Notes: a model not told the origin generated them from the letters alone. A stretch of DNA of 64,000 nucleotides from a bacterium (GCA_022709425.1 JAKLIW010000007.1:1-64000); one strand, 5' to 3'. Counted from the first letter of the stretch, positions 15,973 to 25,770 are shown. A program made the numbers and translations.

Positions 15973-18728
15973 CGGATGACCTCCCAGCAGGTGTCGCAGA
16001 TATGGGTCACTTCGGCGGAACGGTCGGCGACCGTCCGTTTCTTCCAGCAACGATCGCATTTTTCGCCGTCGGCCGGCACGACCTTCGCATAGACATCGAG
16101 CGACTCGGAAAGCTTTGTCAGCCCGTCGGGCGACGACGCCTTCTCGAACGCCGATACGATGAAGAGCGATTCGAGGTTCCCCGCCTCCTCGTCGAGAAGC
16201 GGCTGGTCCTTCCAGTACATCGTCACCTTCGCGTCGAGCGAATGGCCGATGGTCTTGGCGGTGCGCAGTTCCTCCAGCAGTTTCTGGACGCCGGAACGGA
16301 CCGTCAGGAGCGGTTCCCACCGTTCGAGGAACTTCTTATCGGCGGCCGAAAGCGTTCTGACCGGGAATTCCTCGAGGAAGACCGATTCCTTCTTTTTCCC
16401 CGGCAGGTAGCCGTAGGACTCCTCGGCGGTGAAGCTGAGTATCGGCGCGAGCACCTTGACCATGTCGGAGAGTATCTCGTAGACGGCGCGCTGGCTCAGA
16501 CGGCGGCGCGGATCGTCCTTTTTCATCACATAGCGGTCCTTGATGACATCGAGATAGACCGACGACAGGTCGACCGTCAGATAGTCGAGCAGGGTGTGGT
16601 AGATGCGGTGGAACTCATATTTGTCGTAGTTCGCGGTGATGTCGGCGAGCACCGCCTTCCAGCGCAGGTAGGCCCACCGGTCGACCGACGAAAGGTCGTT
16701 CACGCTCACCGCGCACTTCTCGGGGTCGAAGTCGCCGATGAAGCCGAACATGAACCGCATTGTGTTGCGTATCTTGCGGTAGCTGGTGACGAACGAGTTG
16801 ATGATGTCCTCGGAGACGCGGATGTCGTCACGGTAATCCTCGGCGCTCGTCCAGAGGCGCAGTATCTCGGCGCCGAACTGCGATATGGTCTTTTCGGGCG
16901 GGATGAAGTTACCCTTCGACTTCGATATCTTCTCCCCCTTGCCGTCGACCACATACCCGTGGGTCAGCACCTGCCGGTAGGGCGCCTTGCCGCGCGTCGC
17001 GGTGCAGACGAACAGCGACGAGTTGAACCAGCCGCGGTGCTGGTCGGAGCCTTCGAGGTACAGGTCGGCCGGGAATTCCAGCCCCTTGGAGCCGTCGAGC
17101 ACCGCCGCCCAGGTCGCCCCCGAATCGAACCACACATCGAGGATGTCGGTCTCCTTGCCGATGTTCTGCGACCCGCACTTGGGGCACTTGAAACCGGTGG
17201 GCAGGAAATGGGCCGCCTCTTTCTCGTACCAGATATCGGAGGTATGTTCGCGGAACATATCGGCCACCGTGTGGGCGATCTTGGCGTCGACGATCTGTTC
17301 GTTGCAGTCGTTGCAGTGGAACGCGATGATGGGACTGCCCCAGAGCCGCTGGCGCGACACGCACCAGTTAGGCCGTTTTTCGACCATCCCCGCTATCCGC
17401 GCCTTGCCCCACGCCGGGATGAACTCGACCGACTCGAGGTTGGCGCGCGCCTGTTTCCGCAGGCCGGTATCGTCCATCGCGATGAACCACTGCGGCGTCG
17501 CGCGGAAGATGATGGGGGCATTGCAGCGCCAACAGCAGGGATAACTGTGCGATATCATCTCGCCCGGTTTATTAAGCAGGAAGCCGTGGTCGAACAGGTA
17601 CTGCACGATGAGCGGGTTGGCCTTGGTCACCTTCATGCCGGCCCAGTGCGGGACCTCGTCGGTGAAACTGCCGTTGGCCTTGACCGGCGCGTAGGGCTCC
17701 AGCCCGTGTTTGCGGCCCAGATCATAGTCCTCCTGACCGTGACCCGGCGCAGTGTGAACGCAGCCGGTGCCCGCCTCGAGGGTGACATGGTCGCCGTAGA
17801 GGATGACCGAATCGCGCTCCATGAACGGATGCCGCGCCGCCATACCTTTGAACCGGTCGGCCGGGAAGGTCTTGACCGTTGCGGCCCCGGTCTCCCCTAT
17901 CGCCTTGAGGAAACTATCCTTCAGGTCGTCGGCGACGATGAGTATCTCGCCGCGCACTTTGAGCGCCGCGTAGGTGAATTCGGGATTGAGCGCGATGGCG
18001 AGGTTCGCCGGAAGCGTCCACGGCGTGGTGGTCCATATCACGAAGTTCACCTTCTCGCCCGGCAGTTCGGGGAGTCCCGCCGGCACCGGGAACTTTACAT
18101 AGATCGACGGCGACGCGTGATCGTGGTACTCCACCTCGGCCTCGGCCAGCGCCGTTTCACAGTGCATGCACCAGTAGACCGGCTTTTTCGCCTTGAGCAG
18201 CGCACCCGACTCTATGACATGGGCGAACTCGTGGGCGATGACCGACTCGAACGCGTGCGACATCGTGATATAGGGATGCTCCCAGTCGGCGAAAACGCCG
18301 AGCCGCTTGAATTCGGTCCGCTGGATGTCGATGAATTCCTGCGCATAAGCGCGGCACGCGCGGCGGAAATCGCCCGGCGCCATCGCGTCCTTCTTGCCGC
18401 CCAGACGTTCAGCCGCCTTGAGCTCTATCGGCAGACCGTGGCAGTCCCAGCCGGGAAGGAAGGTGGCGTGCTTGCCCGCCATGTTCATGTATTTGACCAC
18501 GATATCCTTGAGTATCTTATTGAGCACCGTCCCCTGATGGATGTGGCCGTTGGCGTACGGCGGACCGTCGTGCATCACGAAACTCTTCTTGTCGCGGTTC
18601 TTTTCCAGTATCCTGCGGTAAATATCGATCTTTTCCCACTTTTTGAGGATATCCTGTTCTTTCACCGGAAGGTTGGCTTTCATCGGAAAATCGGTCACCG
18701 GCAGATTGAGCGTCTTACTGTAGTCCAT
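15969..18728 (-). CDS. ileS: Isoleucyl-tRNA synthetase
   Basis: A 919-aa class I synthetase of usual bacterial length. The HIGH motif is GHIHQG (61-66) in HDGPPYANGHIH, and KMSKS is KISKS (starting at residue 600). The editing domain lies between them. The C-terminal zinc finger (Cys891, 894, 911, 914) marks the bacterial IleS1 form. ATG 18728 follows GGAGAG; the in-frame start at 18764 has no such site. A near-consensus promoter lies 50-80 bp upstream and no T-box leader is seen. The ileS-lspA order is a classic conserved pair. Confidence 0.97.
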   Translation of the reverse strand: MDYSKTLNLPVTDFPMKANLPVKEQDILKKWEKIDIYRRILEKNRDKKSFVMHDGPPYANGHIHQGTVLNKILKDIVVKYMNMAGKHATFLPGWDCHGLPIELKAAERLGGKKDAMAPGDFRRACRAYAQEFIDIQRTEFKRLGVFADWEHPYITMSHAFESVIAHEFAHVIESGALLKAKKPVYWCMHCETALAEAEVEYHDHASPSIYVKFPVPAGLPELPGEKVNFVIWTTTPWTLPANLAIALNPEFTYAALKVRGEILIVADDLKDSFLKAIGETGAATVKTFPADRFKGMAARHPFMERDSVILYGDHVTLEAGTGCVHTAPGHGQEDYDLGRKHGLEPYAPVKANGSFTDEVPHWAGMKVTKANPLIVQYLFDHGFLLNKPGEMISHSYPCCWRCNAPIIFRATPQWFIAMDDTGLRKQARANLESVEFIPAWGKARIAGMVEKRPNWCVSRQRLWGSPIIAFHCNDCNEQIVDAKIAHTVADMFREHTSDIWYEKEAAHFLPTGFKCPKCGSQNIGKETDILDVWFDSGATWAAVLDGSKGLEFPADLYLEGSDQHRGWFNSSLFVCTATRGKAPYRQVLTHGYVVDGKGEKISKSKGNFIPPEKTISQFGAEILRLWTSAEDYRDDIRVSEDIINSFVTSYRKIRNTMRFMFGFIGDFDPEKCAVSVNDLSSVDRWAYLRWKAVLADITANYDKYEFHRIYHTLLDYLTVDLSSVYLDVIKDRYVMKKDDPRRRLSQRAVYEILSDMVKVLAPILSFTAEESYGYLPGKKKESVFLEEFPVRTLSAADKKFLERWEPLLTVRSGVQKLLEELRTAKTIGHSLDAKVTMYWKDQPLLDEEAGNLESLFIVSAFEKASSPDGLTKLSESLDVYAKVVPADGEKCDRCWKKRTVADRSAEVTHICDTCWEVIR

Positions 18729-18779
18729 GGGGTTCTCTCCTGCGCCGTCGTGCGCGTCAAACACAAAAAAACAGGCGCG

Positions 18780-18808
18780 ATTGTAGTTGGAGAGGGCGTT
18801 ACTGTCAA
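18780..18808 (-). promoter_or_regulatory. Near-consensus sigma-70 promoter of ileS
   Basis: On the minus strand TTGACA (18803-18808), a 17-nt spacer and TACAAT (18780-18785) precede ileS, giving a predicted start near 18773. The short leader leaves no room for a T-box. Confidence 0.75.
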
Positions 18809-18997
18809 GTTATAGTTCGGTTCCCGCGCGAGGGAAGGGACCTTACAATGGCGTCAACGTCCTGCTCCCTGATTCAACATCAACTCAGCGATCCGCTAGG
18901 ACCGCTTCGGACATCGCGGCAAACACGGTATAAACTTTTCTTTTTTCTTTTTTCTGATAGAAACAGATGGTCTTGTAGATAATATCGGGGGTTACGT

Positions 18998-20770
18998 ATG
19001 AAAGGAACTTTGATTCTCTTTTCGATCAGTTGCTTTCTGTTATTGCTGGCGGGATGTGAAGACAATCCGGTCCGCGCGACCGATACCGACACTATTCCCG
19101 TAGCTGGCACCGAAGGCGGCCCCTGCTATCCAAACAACACTTGCAATGACGGCTTGGAGTGTCTCAACGACACCTGCGTCAAGATAACGGCGGACGATCC
19201 TCTGAACGATGAAAACCACGACAATCTGATCGACGATATCCTCACGGATGACGACAACACGGAAGATAACGACAGCATCACCGACGAACAGCCGGAAGAA
19301 GATGCCCTTCTTGCGGATGATTCGCTTCTGTCCGATGCGGACATCTATGCGGCGGAATGCGGAAACGGTATAAAAGACGATGGCGAAACATGCGAGATCG
19401 GCGACACGATAGAATGCTATTTCATACCGGACATTCCCGATGGGACCTATCCGTTTGGGAGGTATACGGTTTGCGAAGACGGTTGTTCCGGCTGGGTGAT
19501 GTCTCTGTGCGACACCTGTGGGAACGGCGTCAAAGATACCGGCGAAGCCTGTGAAAAAGATACCGAGATCGACTGCTCACTGATACCGGGGAAAAGCTAC
19601 AAAACGGGGAATAGCGCTACTTGCAACCTGACCTGCACCGGCTGGAACGATGAGAGCGCATGCGCCCTGACCACCTGCGGCAATGCCTCGTTTGATGAAG
19701 GCGAAAAATGCGAAATAGCCACCACCATAGATTGCTCTCTGATACCGGGAAAAATCTATGTGGGCGGCACCAACGCCACGTGCAACGACCTCTGTAACGG
19801 CTGGAATGATCAAACCGTTTGCACCTTGTGTGGCAACGGGTTGCTCGACGACGGAGAACAGTGCGACGACGGGGCGGAAACGGGCGCCTTGGGTTCTTAT
19901 TGCAGCGATCTTTGCGAAAACTTGGCGGAACAACAATATGCCCCCATCGCAGACACCGGCCGGGACGGTCACTTCACCGTCACCGAACCGGTCGCGGACG
20001 AACCGGTGATCACCGATTCATGGACCAAGTTAATATGGCAACAGGCGATACCCACGACCTACGGCGGATGCAGCGGCAATATTGCGACCGAAGGCGACTC
20101 TTGTAATTGGGAGGAAGCTTTTTCTTACTGCGAGAACCTTGCCTACGCCGGACAAAGCGACTGGCATTTGCCGACACCGCATGAACTGGCATCACTCGTC
20201 AATTATCAAAGCAGCAACATCTATGTTTCCGCCTTTCCCGACACACCGCAAGATGCGTTCTGGTGTTCGCTTCCCACTGCGGACGGCGAAAACACCGCAT
20301 GGGTCGTCGAATTCAGTGAAGGAAATGTCTTCATATCAGCCACTGACGCAAAGAGGTATGTGCGTTGTGTCCGGCGGGAGGTCCGGCACGATCCGTTGGC
20401 AACCCGTTTCACCGAACAGACCGGCACCGACGGCAAGGTGGTGGTGATGGACAACCGCACATCGCTCCGCTGGACAAAGGAACAGGCGACCGACAAAACA
20501 CGGGATGAGGCTCTAACGTATTGCAACAATCTCACTTATTCCGGTTCAAGCAGTTGGCTTGCCCCTAGAATAAACGATCTGCGGAGTTTGGTGGACTACT
20601 CGCTGAGTTCTCCGGCCAGCGCTTTTCCGGGAATGTCCGTTGAGAAGTATTGGAGCTCACAACCATTCGCCTATTCCGGAGACGCCGGGTGGTTCTTACA
20701 ATTCGGAGGCGGCATAGTCGGTAACGGTCCAGCAAACGAAACGACCGGTGCCCGTTGCGTGCGTTATTGA
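18998..20770 (+). CDS. Cys-rich/DUF1566 mosaic lipoprotein
   Basis: A 590-aa lipoprotein with lipobox LLAGC (Cys20). An Asp-rich linker (residues ~65-115, with DDILTDDDNTEDND and LLADDSLLSD) leads into four cysteine-rich repeats of the CGNGxxDxGExCE type. Two DUF1566 (Lcl C-terminal) domains follow, recognisable by SYCENLAYAGQSDWHLPTPHEL, AYCNNL-like helices and the ending CVRY. DUF1566 domains are common in surface proteins; the fold resembles C-type-lectin-like modules and function is unproven. The architecture is a smaller relative of the 2613-aa protein at 37-45 kb. A GGGGG ribosome site precedes ATG 18998. Confidence 0.88.
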   Translation: MKGTLILFSISCFLLLLAGCEDNPVRATDTDTIPVAGTEGGPCYPNNTCNDGLECLNDTCVKITADDPLNDENHDNLIDDILTDDDNTEDNDSITDEQPEEDALLADDSLLSDADIYAAECGNGIKDDGETCEIGDTIECYFIPDIPDGTYPFGRYTVCEDGCSGWVMSLCDTCGNGVKDTGEACEKDTEIDCSLIPGKSYKTGNSATCNLTCTGWNDESACALTTCGNASFDEGEKCEIATTIDCSLIPGKIYVGGTNATCNDLCNGWNDQTVCTLCGNGLLDDGEQCDDGAETGALGSYCSDLCENLAEQQYAPIADTGRDGHFTVTEPVADEPVITDSWTKLIWQQAIPTTYGGCSGNIATEGDSCNWEEAFSYCENLAYAGQSDWHLPTPHELASLVNYQSSNIYVSAFPDTPQDAFWCSLPTADGENTAWVVEFSEGNVFISATDAKRYVRCVRREVRHDPLATRFTEQTGTDGKVVVMDNRTSLRWTKEQATDKTRDEALTYCNNLTYSGSSSWLAPRINDLRSLVDYSLSSPASAFPGMSVEKYWSSQPFAYSGDAGWFLQFGGGIVGNGPANETTGARCVRY

Positions 20771-20784
20771 TCGCCGGAATTTAT

Positions 20785-21018
20785 ATGCTTAAACTTCTTC
20801 TCATCATAAATTCGGTTCTTTCGGCGGGCGTTTTCGCCCTGCTGATGTACCTCGGCGAGGGCTGGGGCTTTTCGCTGGCGGTCACATTCACGGTGTTCGT
20901 CGGCGCGATGTTGCTGGCGTTCGTCATTATGGGGATGTTCGAGGCGGTCGCGATGGTGTTTCTCGACCAGTTCGGGGCGTTACTCGCCCGCAAACCGAGA
21001 AAGAACGATAACGGGTAG
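20785..21018 (+). CDS. Small membrane protein, hypothetical
   Basis: A 77-aa protein with two predicted transmembrane helices (about 3-21 and 27-50), a Met/Phe-rich third hydrophobic stretch and a basic tail (RKPRKNDNG). I do not recognise it. ATG 20785 gives a compact membrane protein with a weak GGAA upstream; a TTG start at 20755 would overlap the lipoprotein's end. It may be co-transcribed with the lipoprotein. Confidence 0.55.
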   Translation: MLKLLLIINSVLSAGVFALLMYLGEGWGFSLAVTFTVFVGAMLLAFVIMGMFEAVAMVFLDQFGALLARKPRKNDNG

Positions 21019-21025
21019 TTCTCGG

Positions 21026-21418
21026 TCAGATCTCCGGGTATTTTTTCAACAGTTCGTCCCACTGGCGGCGTTGCTCTTCGGTCATCACCTTTTCGGGTAG
21101 CCACCACCACCAATGCTTTTCGGCGTCGGGAAACCGTTCGCGGCCATCAAGCAACAGATCGAGTAGCCACGGCATACCGCCGTCGGTATCGGTAAGTTCG
21201 GTTTTGATCAACCAGTCGAACTCTGAAAAAAAGAACCGCCATTCAGTACTTTCAAAGTCAATTAAATCGGCCATTTCCGAAATGCGCCAAAGACGACAGT
21301 ACCCCAACTCGCCTTCGTCAAGATATTTGCCCCGTTCCCGGTACGCGCGAATATCCTCCGCGGCGTGGATCAGAGTTTCCTTCAGGTACTCAATCGAGTG
21401 TTTTTCCTCAGCACTCAT
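21026..21418 (-). CDS. Hypothetical acidic, Trp-rich protein
   Basis: A 130-aa soluble, mostly helical protein rich in Glu, Asp and Trp (a WWWW run near residue 103). No family is recognised. It starts 20 nt downstream of the MmeI-like enzyme's stop on the same strand, with a GTGAGAG ribosome site. It may therefore be co-expressed with that restriction-modification gene, but single-chain MmeI-type enzymes need no partner. Confidence 0.6.
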   Translation of the reverse strand: MSAEEKHSIEYLKETLIHAAEDIRAYRERGKYLDEGELGYCRLWRISEMADLIDFESTEWRFFFSEFDWLIKTELTDTDGGMPWLLDLLLDGRERFPDAEKHWWWWLPEKVMTEEQRRQWDELLKKYPEI

Positions 21419-21437
21419 CTCTCACAACCAATATAAT

Positions 21438-24320
21438 TTAATTCTGCTTAGCTCTCTCCAAATTGAGCGCCAGCAACCGCTCAAGTATTTCTTCGTCGGA
21501 CAGGGTCGGTTGCCAGCCATAGGCGGCGAAGACCGCTTCGTCGAGTTTTTTGTGGGCGAGGTCGAGCCACGCGGGACGCTGATTGTAAAGATTGGTGAGC
21601 GTCCGCTTCTGCAACTGCTTGGCGCAGGCTTCGTCGCGGGGAACGATGCGCGGGTAACGGACGGTGCCGACTTTGAACCCGCCACGATCCTGAGCGGTCG
21701 CCGGGTCGATGAAGCGGTCCCACGGGCCGCCGACGGTGCCGGGGAACTCCAACACTTCTTCTTTCGTCCATTCGGGCGGGTTGAGCCAGTTGGTGCGGAG
21801 TTGGTCTAGGCTTTTTGCCGCTTCGGCTATGGCCTGCTCTTGTTCTTTGGTGGGTGTCGGGAGCGGGAAGGTTTCAAAGCAAGATGTCGGTGTATATCGG
21901 AAGCCAGACTCCTTTTCGCGCAACTGTGTACCTTGGGCGAGTGCCCAAACTTCGTGAGCCCGCGAATGGAGTACACCGAAGAAATAATCATCGCTGCGGA
22001 CAAACGCAACCAACTGATGATCCGGCAATGTCGGAGCTTGAAGCCATGCAAAGACTCGGTGTTTCGATACTGTCGGCGTAACAATGAATCTGTCCAGTGG
22101 CTTCAACAAGCGTCTCATTTCATCGCACGGTTCTGCATGTATCCACCAATAATCGCGGTAACTCTTCCGTTTGACCTTCGCTCTAAGCGGGAAAACATGT
22201 TTCTCGACATGAGCAAACGGAAATTCATAGCGTGAAGCATCTTCTTTCGTCGTATCCGAACCAAAGTCCACTATCCAATAATCGCGAGGTCTTCTCAACA
22301 CATCGAGTCCATTCACCCACGGCACAACAACATCACTGTTTGGTCTTCCATGTGGGTTAGGATTCCCTTTCATTTCTTGCGCCGTCTCTTCCGGTATGTC
22401 GAATGCCCCGGACTTTACATCGGCGATGAAACCAAGTTGTCGGTTCTGGCGCAAACGCTGGGCCGTTGTTATATCGGCAACAGATGTAAGATTTGGGTTG
22501 ATAGTGGAGACAACGCGCCCATCAAGCAATCGGGTTTTTTCTCCTCCGGCATCAAAGCCGATGATGCTAACATGAACCGTTGCGCCATCAAGAATCCAAT
22601 CCTTATCTGATACTGCCCAAAAGATGTCCCCGGTTTCTTTGATTCGTTTAAGAACTTCGCGATTGAGCCCGCCACGAATTCCCTGCGTCGCAAGGAGTCC
22701 GGCCCGTTTGCATTTGCTATGTTCGATGTGCGCCCGCCCCTTCTCGAACCAGTAACAACACAGGTCGCTGAAATTGGGAATGCGACCGCCATACAGCGCG
22801 AACAGTTTATCGACATACTCGTCGCCCAATTCGGAACGGAGTTTTTTTGTGCCGAGGAAGGGCGGGTTGCCGACGATAAAATCGACGGCGGGCCAGTCGG
22901 GTTCCTTCGGACCGGCCGGATCGGTCAGGTCAAGTATCGCGTCCTTGCACTGGAAGTTGTCGCCGATCTTCCGCAGGATCGGCTCGTTCTCGATGGAGCC
23001 GAACCCGTTGAGCCGCGGCCACTGAAGCCACCCGATCCACACCGTCATCTGCGCCAGATCGTGGGCGTAAGGATTCACCTCGATCCCGTACAACTGCCAC
23101 GGCCCCACCATCGGCAACGAGGTGTCCAGACCGTGTTCCATCTGGTAGACGATCACCTCTTTTTCAAGGTCTTTCAACTTGTGAAGCGTCACATAGAGGA
23201 AGTTGCCCGAACCGCACGCCGGGTCGAGCACCTTGACCGTTTGGAGGCGCGTAAGGAACTGCTGAAGCACGCTTCTGGCCTGCTTGGGTGCCGTTTTCTG
23301 CGTCTTTTCGAGCAGCGGTTCGACGAACCGCCGCGTTTCGTCCCATTCGCGGCGGAGCGGCTGCATCACCACCGCCTCGACGAGCAGTTCGATATCCTCG
23401 CGGCCGGTGAAGTGGGCGCCGAGTTGCGACCGTTTCGCCGGATCGAGGCCCCGTTCAAAGAGCGTCCCGAATATCGTGGGATCGATGACGCTCCAGTCGA
23501 GCGACGCCGCCGCCGCTATCCGCGCCGCTTCATCCTCGGTCAGGTCGAGCGCCGTCGCGTCGTCGAAGAGGTTGCCGTTGAAATGACGGATGCTTTCGAG
23601 CCCGAAATCGCCGCCCGAGGCCATCGCCTCGAACAGTTGGCCCAACAGCCGCCGGAACTTCGCCGGGTCGCCCGCCGCCCGTTCGGCGATCTTGGTGAAT
23701 ATCATGTCGGGAAGGAGTCCGATATCTTCGGCGAACAGGCAGAAAACGACGCGGTCGAGGAAGTGGGCGACCTGCGCGGCGTCGAGTCCGCGCCTGCGCA
23801 TCGAGTCGGCGATACCGGCGAAATGCTTTGCCGCATTCTGAGTGATCGTCGCGGTGGTTTTGCCGGGCCGCAGTTTCTCGGGGTCGGCGAACAGGGCGCG
23901 GAGAATGTCGAGGTTGCGCGGTTCGCCCAGCGCGTCGAGCGCTATTTCGTGTACCTCGGAGGCGGTGTTGGTGAAGTTGGTGTGGACGATGATCCGGTCG
24001 AGGTCGCAAACCACCAGAAGCGGCGGATTTTCGAGCGCGTCGCGGTAGAGGAGCAGTTGGTTGTAGGCCGCCGCGAGGTCTTTTTTCTTTCCTTTGTACT
24101 CCCAACCGAAATGATCCTTGTACCACACATCGGCGAACCCGTCGCCGCCGCCGTGTTTGGCCGCCCCTTTCTCGAAACAGAACTTCTCCCCTTTCGGATC
24201 GGCCTCGGCCGGGGTCTTATGACCGACCAGATGGCACAGGTCCAGAAAGTGTTCCTGCGCGGCGGAGCGTTCCTTGAGTTCGACCCTCTTCCACTTCGCG
24301 ATGAATTCGGCGGCATTCAT
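21438..24320 (-). CDS. MmeI-type (Type IIL) single-chain restriction endonuclease-methyltransferase
   Basis: A 960-aa bifunctional enzyme. The N-terminal nuclease has a D-x9-E-x-K active site (Asp64, Glu74, Lys76 in DVWYKDHFGWEYKGK), exactly the spacing of MmeI. A helical spacer follows, then an adenine-N6 methyltransferase with SAM motif DPACGSGNFL (366-375) and catalytic NPPF (485-488). The C-terminal part, ending near LSDEEILERLLALN, matches the target-recognition and tail layout. Such enzymes methylate one strand for protection and cut about 20 nt from the site. ATG 24320 is used; the longer open frame upstream is unsupported. All catalytic residues are intact. Confidence 0.92.
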   Translation of the reverse strand: MNAAEFIAKWKRVELKERSAAQEHFLDLCHLVGHKTPAEADPKGEKFCFEKGAAKHGGGDGFADVWYKDHFGWEYKGKKKDLAAAYNQLLLYRDALENPPLLVVCDLDRIIVHTNFTNTASEVHEIALDALGEPRNLDILRALFADPEKLRPGKTTATITQNAAKHFAGIADSMRRRGLDAAQVAHFLDRVVFCLFAEDIGLLPDMIFTKIAERAAGDPAKFRRLLGQLFEAMASGGDFGLESIRHFNGNLFDDATALDLTEDEAARIAAAASLDWSVIDPTIFGTLFERGLDPAKRSQLGAHFTGREDIELLVEAVVMQPLRREWDETRRFVEPLLEKTQKTAPKQARSVLQQFLTRLQTVKVLDPACGSGNFLYVTLHKLKDLEKEVIVYQMEHGLDTSLPMVGPWQLYGIEVNPYAHDLAQMTVWIGWLQWPRLNGFGSIENEPILRKIGDNFQCKDAILDLTDPAGPKEPDWPAVDFIVGNPPFLGTKKLRSELGDEYVDKLFALYGGRIPNFSDLCCYWFEKGRAHIEHSKCKRAGLLATQGIRGGLNREVLKRIKETGDIFWAVSDKDWILDGATVHVSIIGFDAGGEKTRLLDGRVVSTINPNLTSVADITTAQRLRQNRQLGFIADVKSGAFDIPEETAQEMKGNPNPHGRPNSDVVVPWVNGLDVLRRPRDYWIVDFGSDTTKEDASRYEFPFAHVEKHVFPLRAKVKRKSYRDYWWIHAEPCDEMRRLLKPLDRFIVTPTVSKHRVFAWLQAPTLPDHQLVAFVRSDDYFFGVLHSRAHEVWALAQGTQLREKESGFRYTPTSCFETFPLPTPTKEQEQAIAEAAKSLDQLRTNWLNPPEWTKEEVLEFPGTVGGPWDRFIDPATAQDRGGFKVGTVRYPRIVPRDEACAKQLQKRTLTNLYNQRPAWLDLAHKKLDEAVFAAYGWQPTLSDEEILERLLALNLERAKQN

Positions 24321-24401
24321 GGGCGGTGACCTCGAAAGTTTCGGGCGATTGTAGCGAATGGCCGAAAGAAAGACAAGAAAACAGGCGGTACGCATCCTTC
24401 C

Positions 24402-24464
24402 GCCCCCTTGTCAAAGGGGGCTTGACGGGATTTCCAGAAAGAGGGCGCGATGAATCGCCGCCCC
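24402..24464. repeat. Pair of palindromic, REP-like intergenic hairpins
   Basis: An 8-bp stem with loop GTCA (24402-24421, GCCCCCTT and AAAGGGGGC arms) is followed 21 nt later by a second hairpin (24443-24464, GGGCGCGAT and ATCGCCGCCC arms with one bulge). Both resemble dispersed intergenic palindromes found in many bacterial genomes. They lie between the MmeI-type gene and the HD-GYP operon's end and could also stop transcription of the latter. Confidence 0.5.
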
Positions 24465-24489
24465 TACAGAATGGTGTGAGGATTTGCCT

Positions 24490-25770
24490 TTATTTTATCT
24501 GATACGCCTGTACGGTGATGTCGACGATCTTGGGGTCGAACTGTTTGCCCGAATTCTCGTGCAGTTCGCGCAGCGCCATCTGCCAGTCGCGTTTGCGGTG
24601 ATAGATGCGTTCCGAGGTCATCGCCTCGAAGGCATCGGCAACGCGTAGTATCCGCGCCGCCAGCGGTATCTTGTCGCCCGCCAGTCCTTCGGGATAGCCC
24701 GAACCGTCGTAGTTCTCATGGTGGTGCAGAACATAGAATGCGATCTCCTGCATCCCCGACACGGCGTTGAGTATCTCGTAACTCTTCTCGGGATGGTTGC
24801 GTATCGCGCGCCACTCGATATCGGAGAGTTTCTCCGATTTGGTGTATATCTTTCGGTTCCCGACCACTTTGCCCAGATCGTGGAGCAGCGCCGCCCACCG
24901 CACCTGCAATATCTGATTCTGGTCGAGCGTCAGCGCCAGCGCGACCTGCTCGGCGAACTCGGCGACCCGTTGGGAATGCTGTTTGTCGAGGGTCGTCACG
25001 TTGTCGATGAGCGCCGCGACCGTCTCGAAGAAACGGTTGAGCGAATCGGAGGCGGCGAAGTAGTACTGATCCTTCATCTGGGCGCGCACCTCGCGGAACT
25101 GTTGGAGCACCGCGCGATCGTCGACCAGCACCGGCAACAGCGCACGCGTTTCGAGCATCGAGAGGAACCGTTCGTAGATGGCGGGATCGAATTCCTCGCC
25201 CGAAATGATGTTGAGGAATCCGTTGAGTTCCGAAGTCTCGCGGATGTCATGGAGCCGCAGGATGATATCGGTGGTATCGGCGATACGGATGATGCGCGAC
25301 AGGAGTGGAATATCATCCTCTTTAAGTCCCTGCGGAAAACCGGAGCCGTCGTAGAATTCGTGGTGGGTATAGACCACTTCGGCTATCTTGCGGAGCGTCG
25401 GAAAGCGGTTGAGTATCGCATATCCCCGGGCCGGATGGGAGAATATCTGAAAATCGGTCTTCTGGCCGAAGATATCGGGTATCTCGGTCAATTTGCGCGA
25501 GATGTGGCTGTCGGTCGCGATGCCGCCGATATCGTGCAGGATCGCCGAGAAGAAAAGCTCCTTGAGCGTCTCGGGGGGCAACTGCATTTCCAAGCCGAGG
25601 TAATGCGATAAGAGCGCTACTCGGACGCTATGCCCCGCCTGTTGCGCCCCTTCGCGTTCAAAAGCGCCGATCAGTTCGGTCACGAAATCGGAGGCGAATG
25701 AGGCGGGCAGGTTGAGGTCGTGAAGCGATACAAGCGTAAGGCGCGCGCGCGCCGAGGGATGGCGGGTCAC
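24490..25770 (-). CDS. Tandem HD-GYP protein (second domain canonical, first degenerate)
   Basis: About 426 aa from GTG 25770. Two HD domains are fused: the first has ILHDIGG (HD at 79-80), SHPARGY and DGSGFPQG, where GYP has become GFP. The second has LLHDLGK (297-298), NHPEKSYEIL and the full DGSGYPEG loop (GYP 358-360). The second is probably an active c-di-GMP phosphodiesterase and the first regulatory or weakly active. GTG 25770 begins just after the receiver gene's stop with GGGAG upstream; TTG 25809 would overlap that gene and cannot be excluded. It is the last gene of a three-gene regulatory operon. Confidence 0.88.
   Translation of the reverse strand: MTRHPSARARLTLVSLHDLNLPASFASDFVTELIGAFEREGAQQAGHSVRVALLSHYLGLEMQLPPETLKELFFSAILHDIGGIATDSHISRKLTEIPDIFGQKTDFQIFSHPARGYAILNRFPTLRKIAEVVYTHHEFYDGSGFPQGLKEDDIPLLSRIIRIADTTDIILRLHDIRETSELNGFLNIISGEEFDPAIYERFLSMLETRALLPVLVDDRAVLQQFREVRAQMKDQYYFAASDSLNRFFETVAALIDNVTTLDKQHSQRVAEFAEQVALALTLDQNQILQVRWAALLHDLGKVVGNRKIYTKSEKLSDIEWRAIRNHPEKSYEILNAVSGMQEIAFYVLHHHENYDGSGYPEGLAGDKIPLAARILRVADAFEAMTSERIYHRKRDWQMALRELHENSGKQFDPKIVDITVQAYQIK

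Noticed and set aside
15951-18815. 954-codon open frame on the plus strand opposite ileS
   Set aside because: It is the mirror of the highly biased ileS codons, has no ribosome site or recognisable domain, and ileS is certain.
18729-18997. T-box leader for ileS
   Set aside because: The predicted start site leaves only ~45 nt of leader, with no T-box sequence or terminator.
22719-24329. 536-codon plus-strand open frame opposite the MmeI-type gene
   Set aside because: Shadow frame rich in Arg/Val/Leu with no motif; the minus-strand enzyme has intact catalytic residues.
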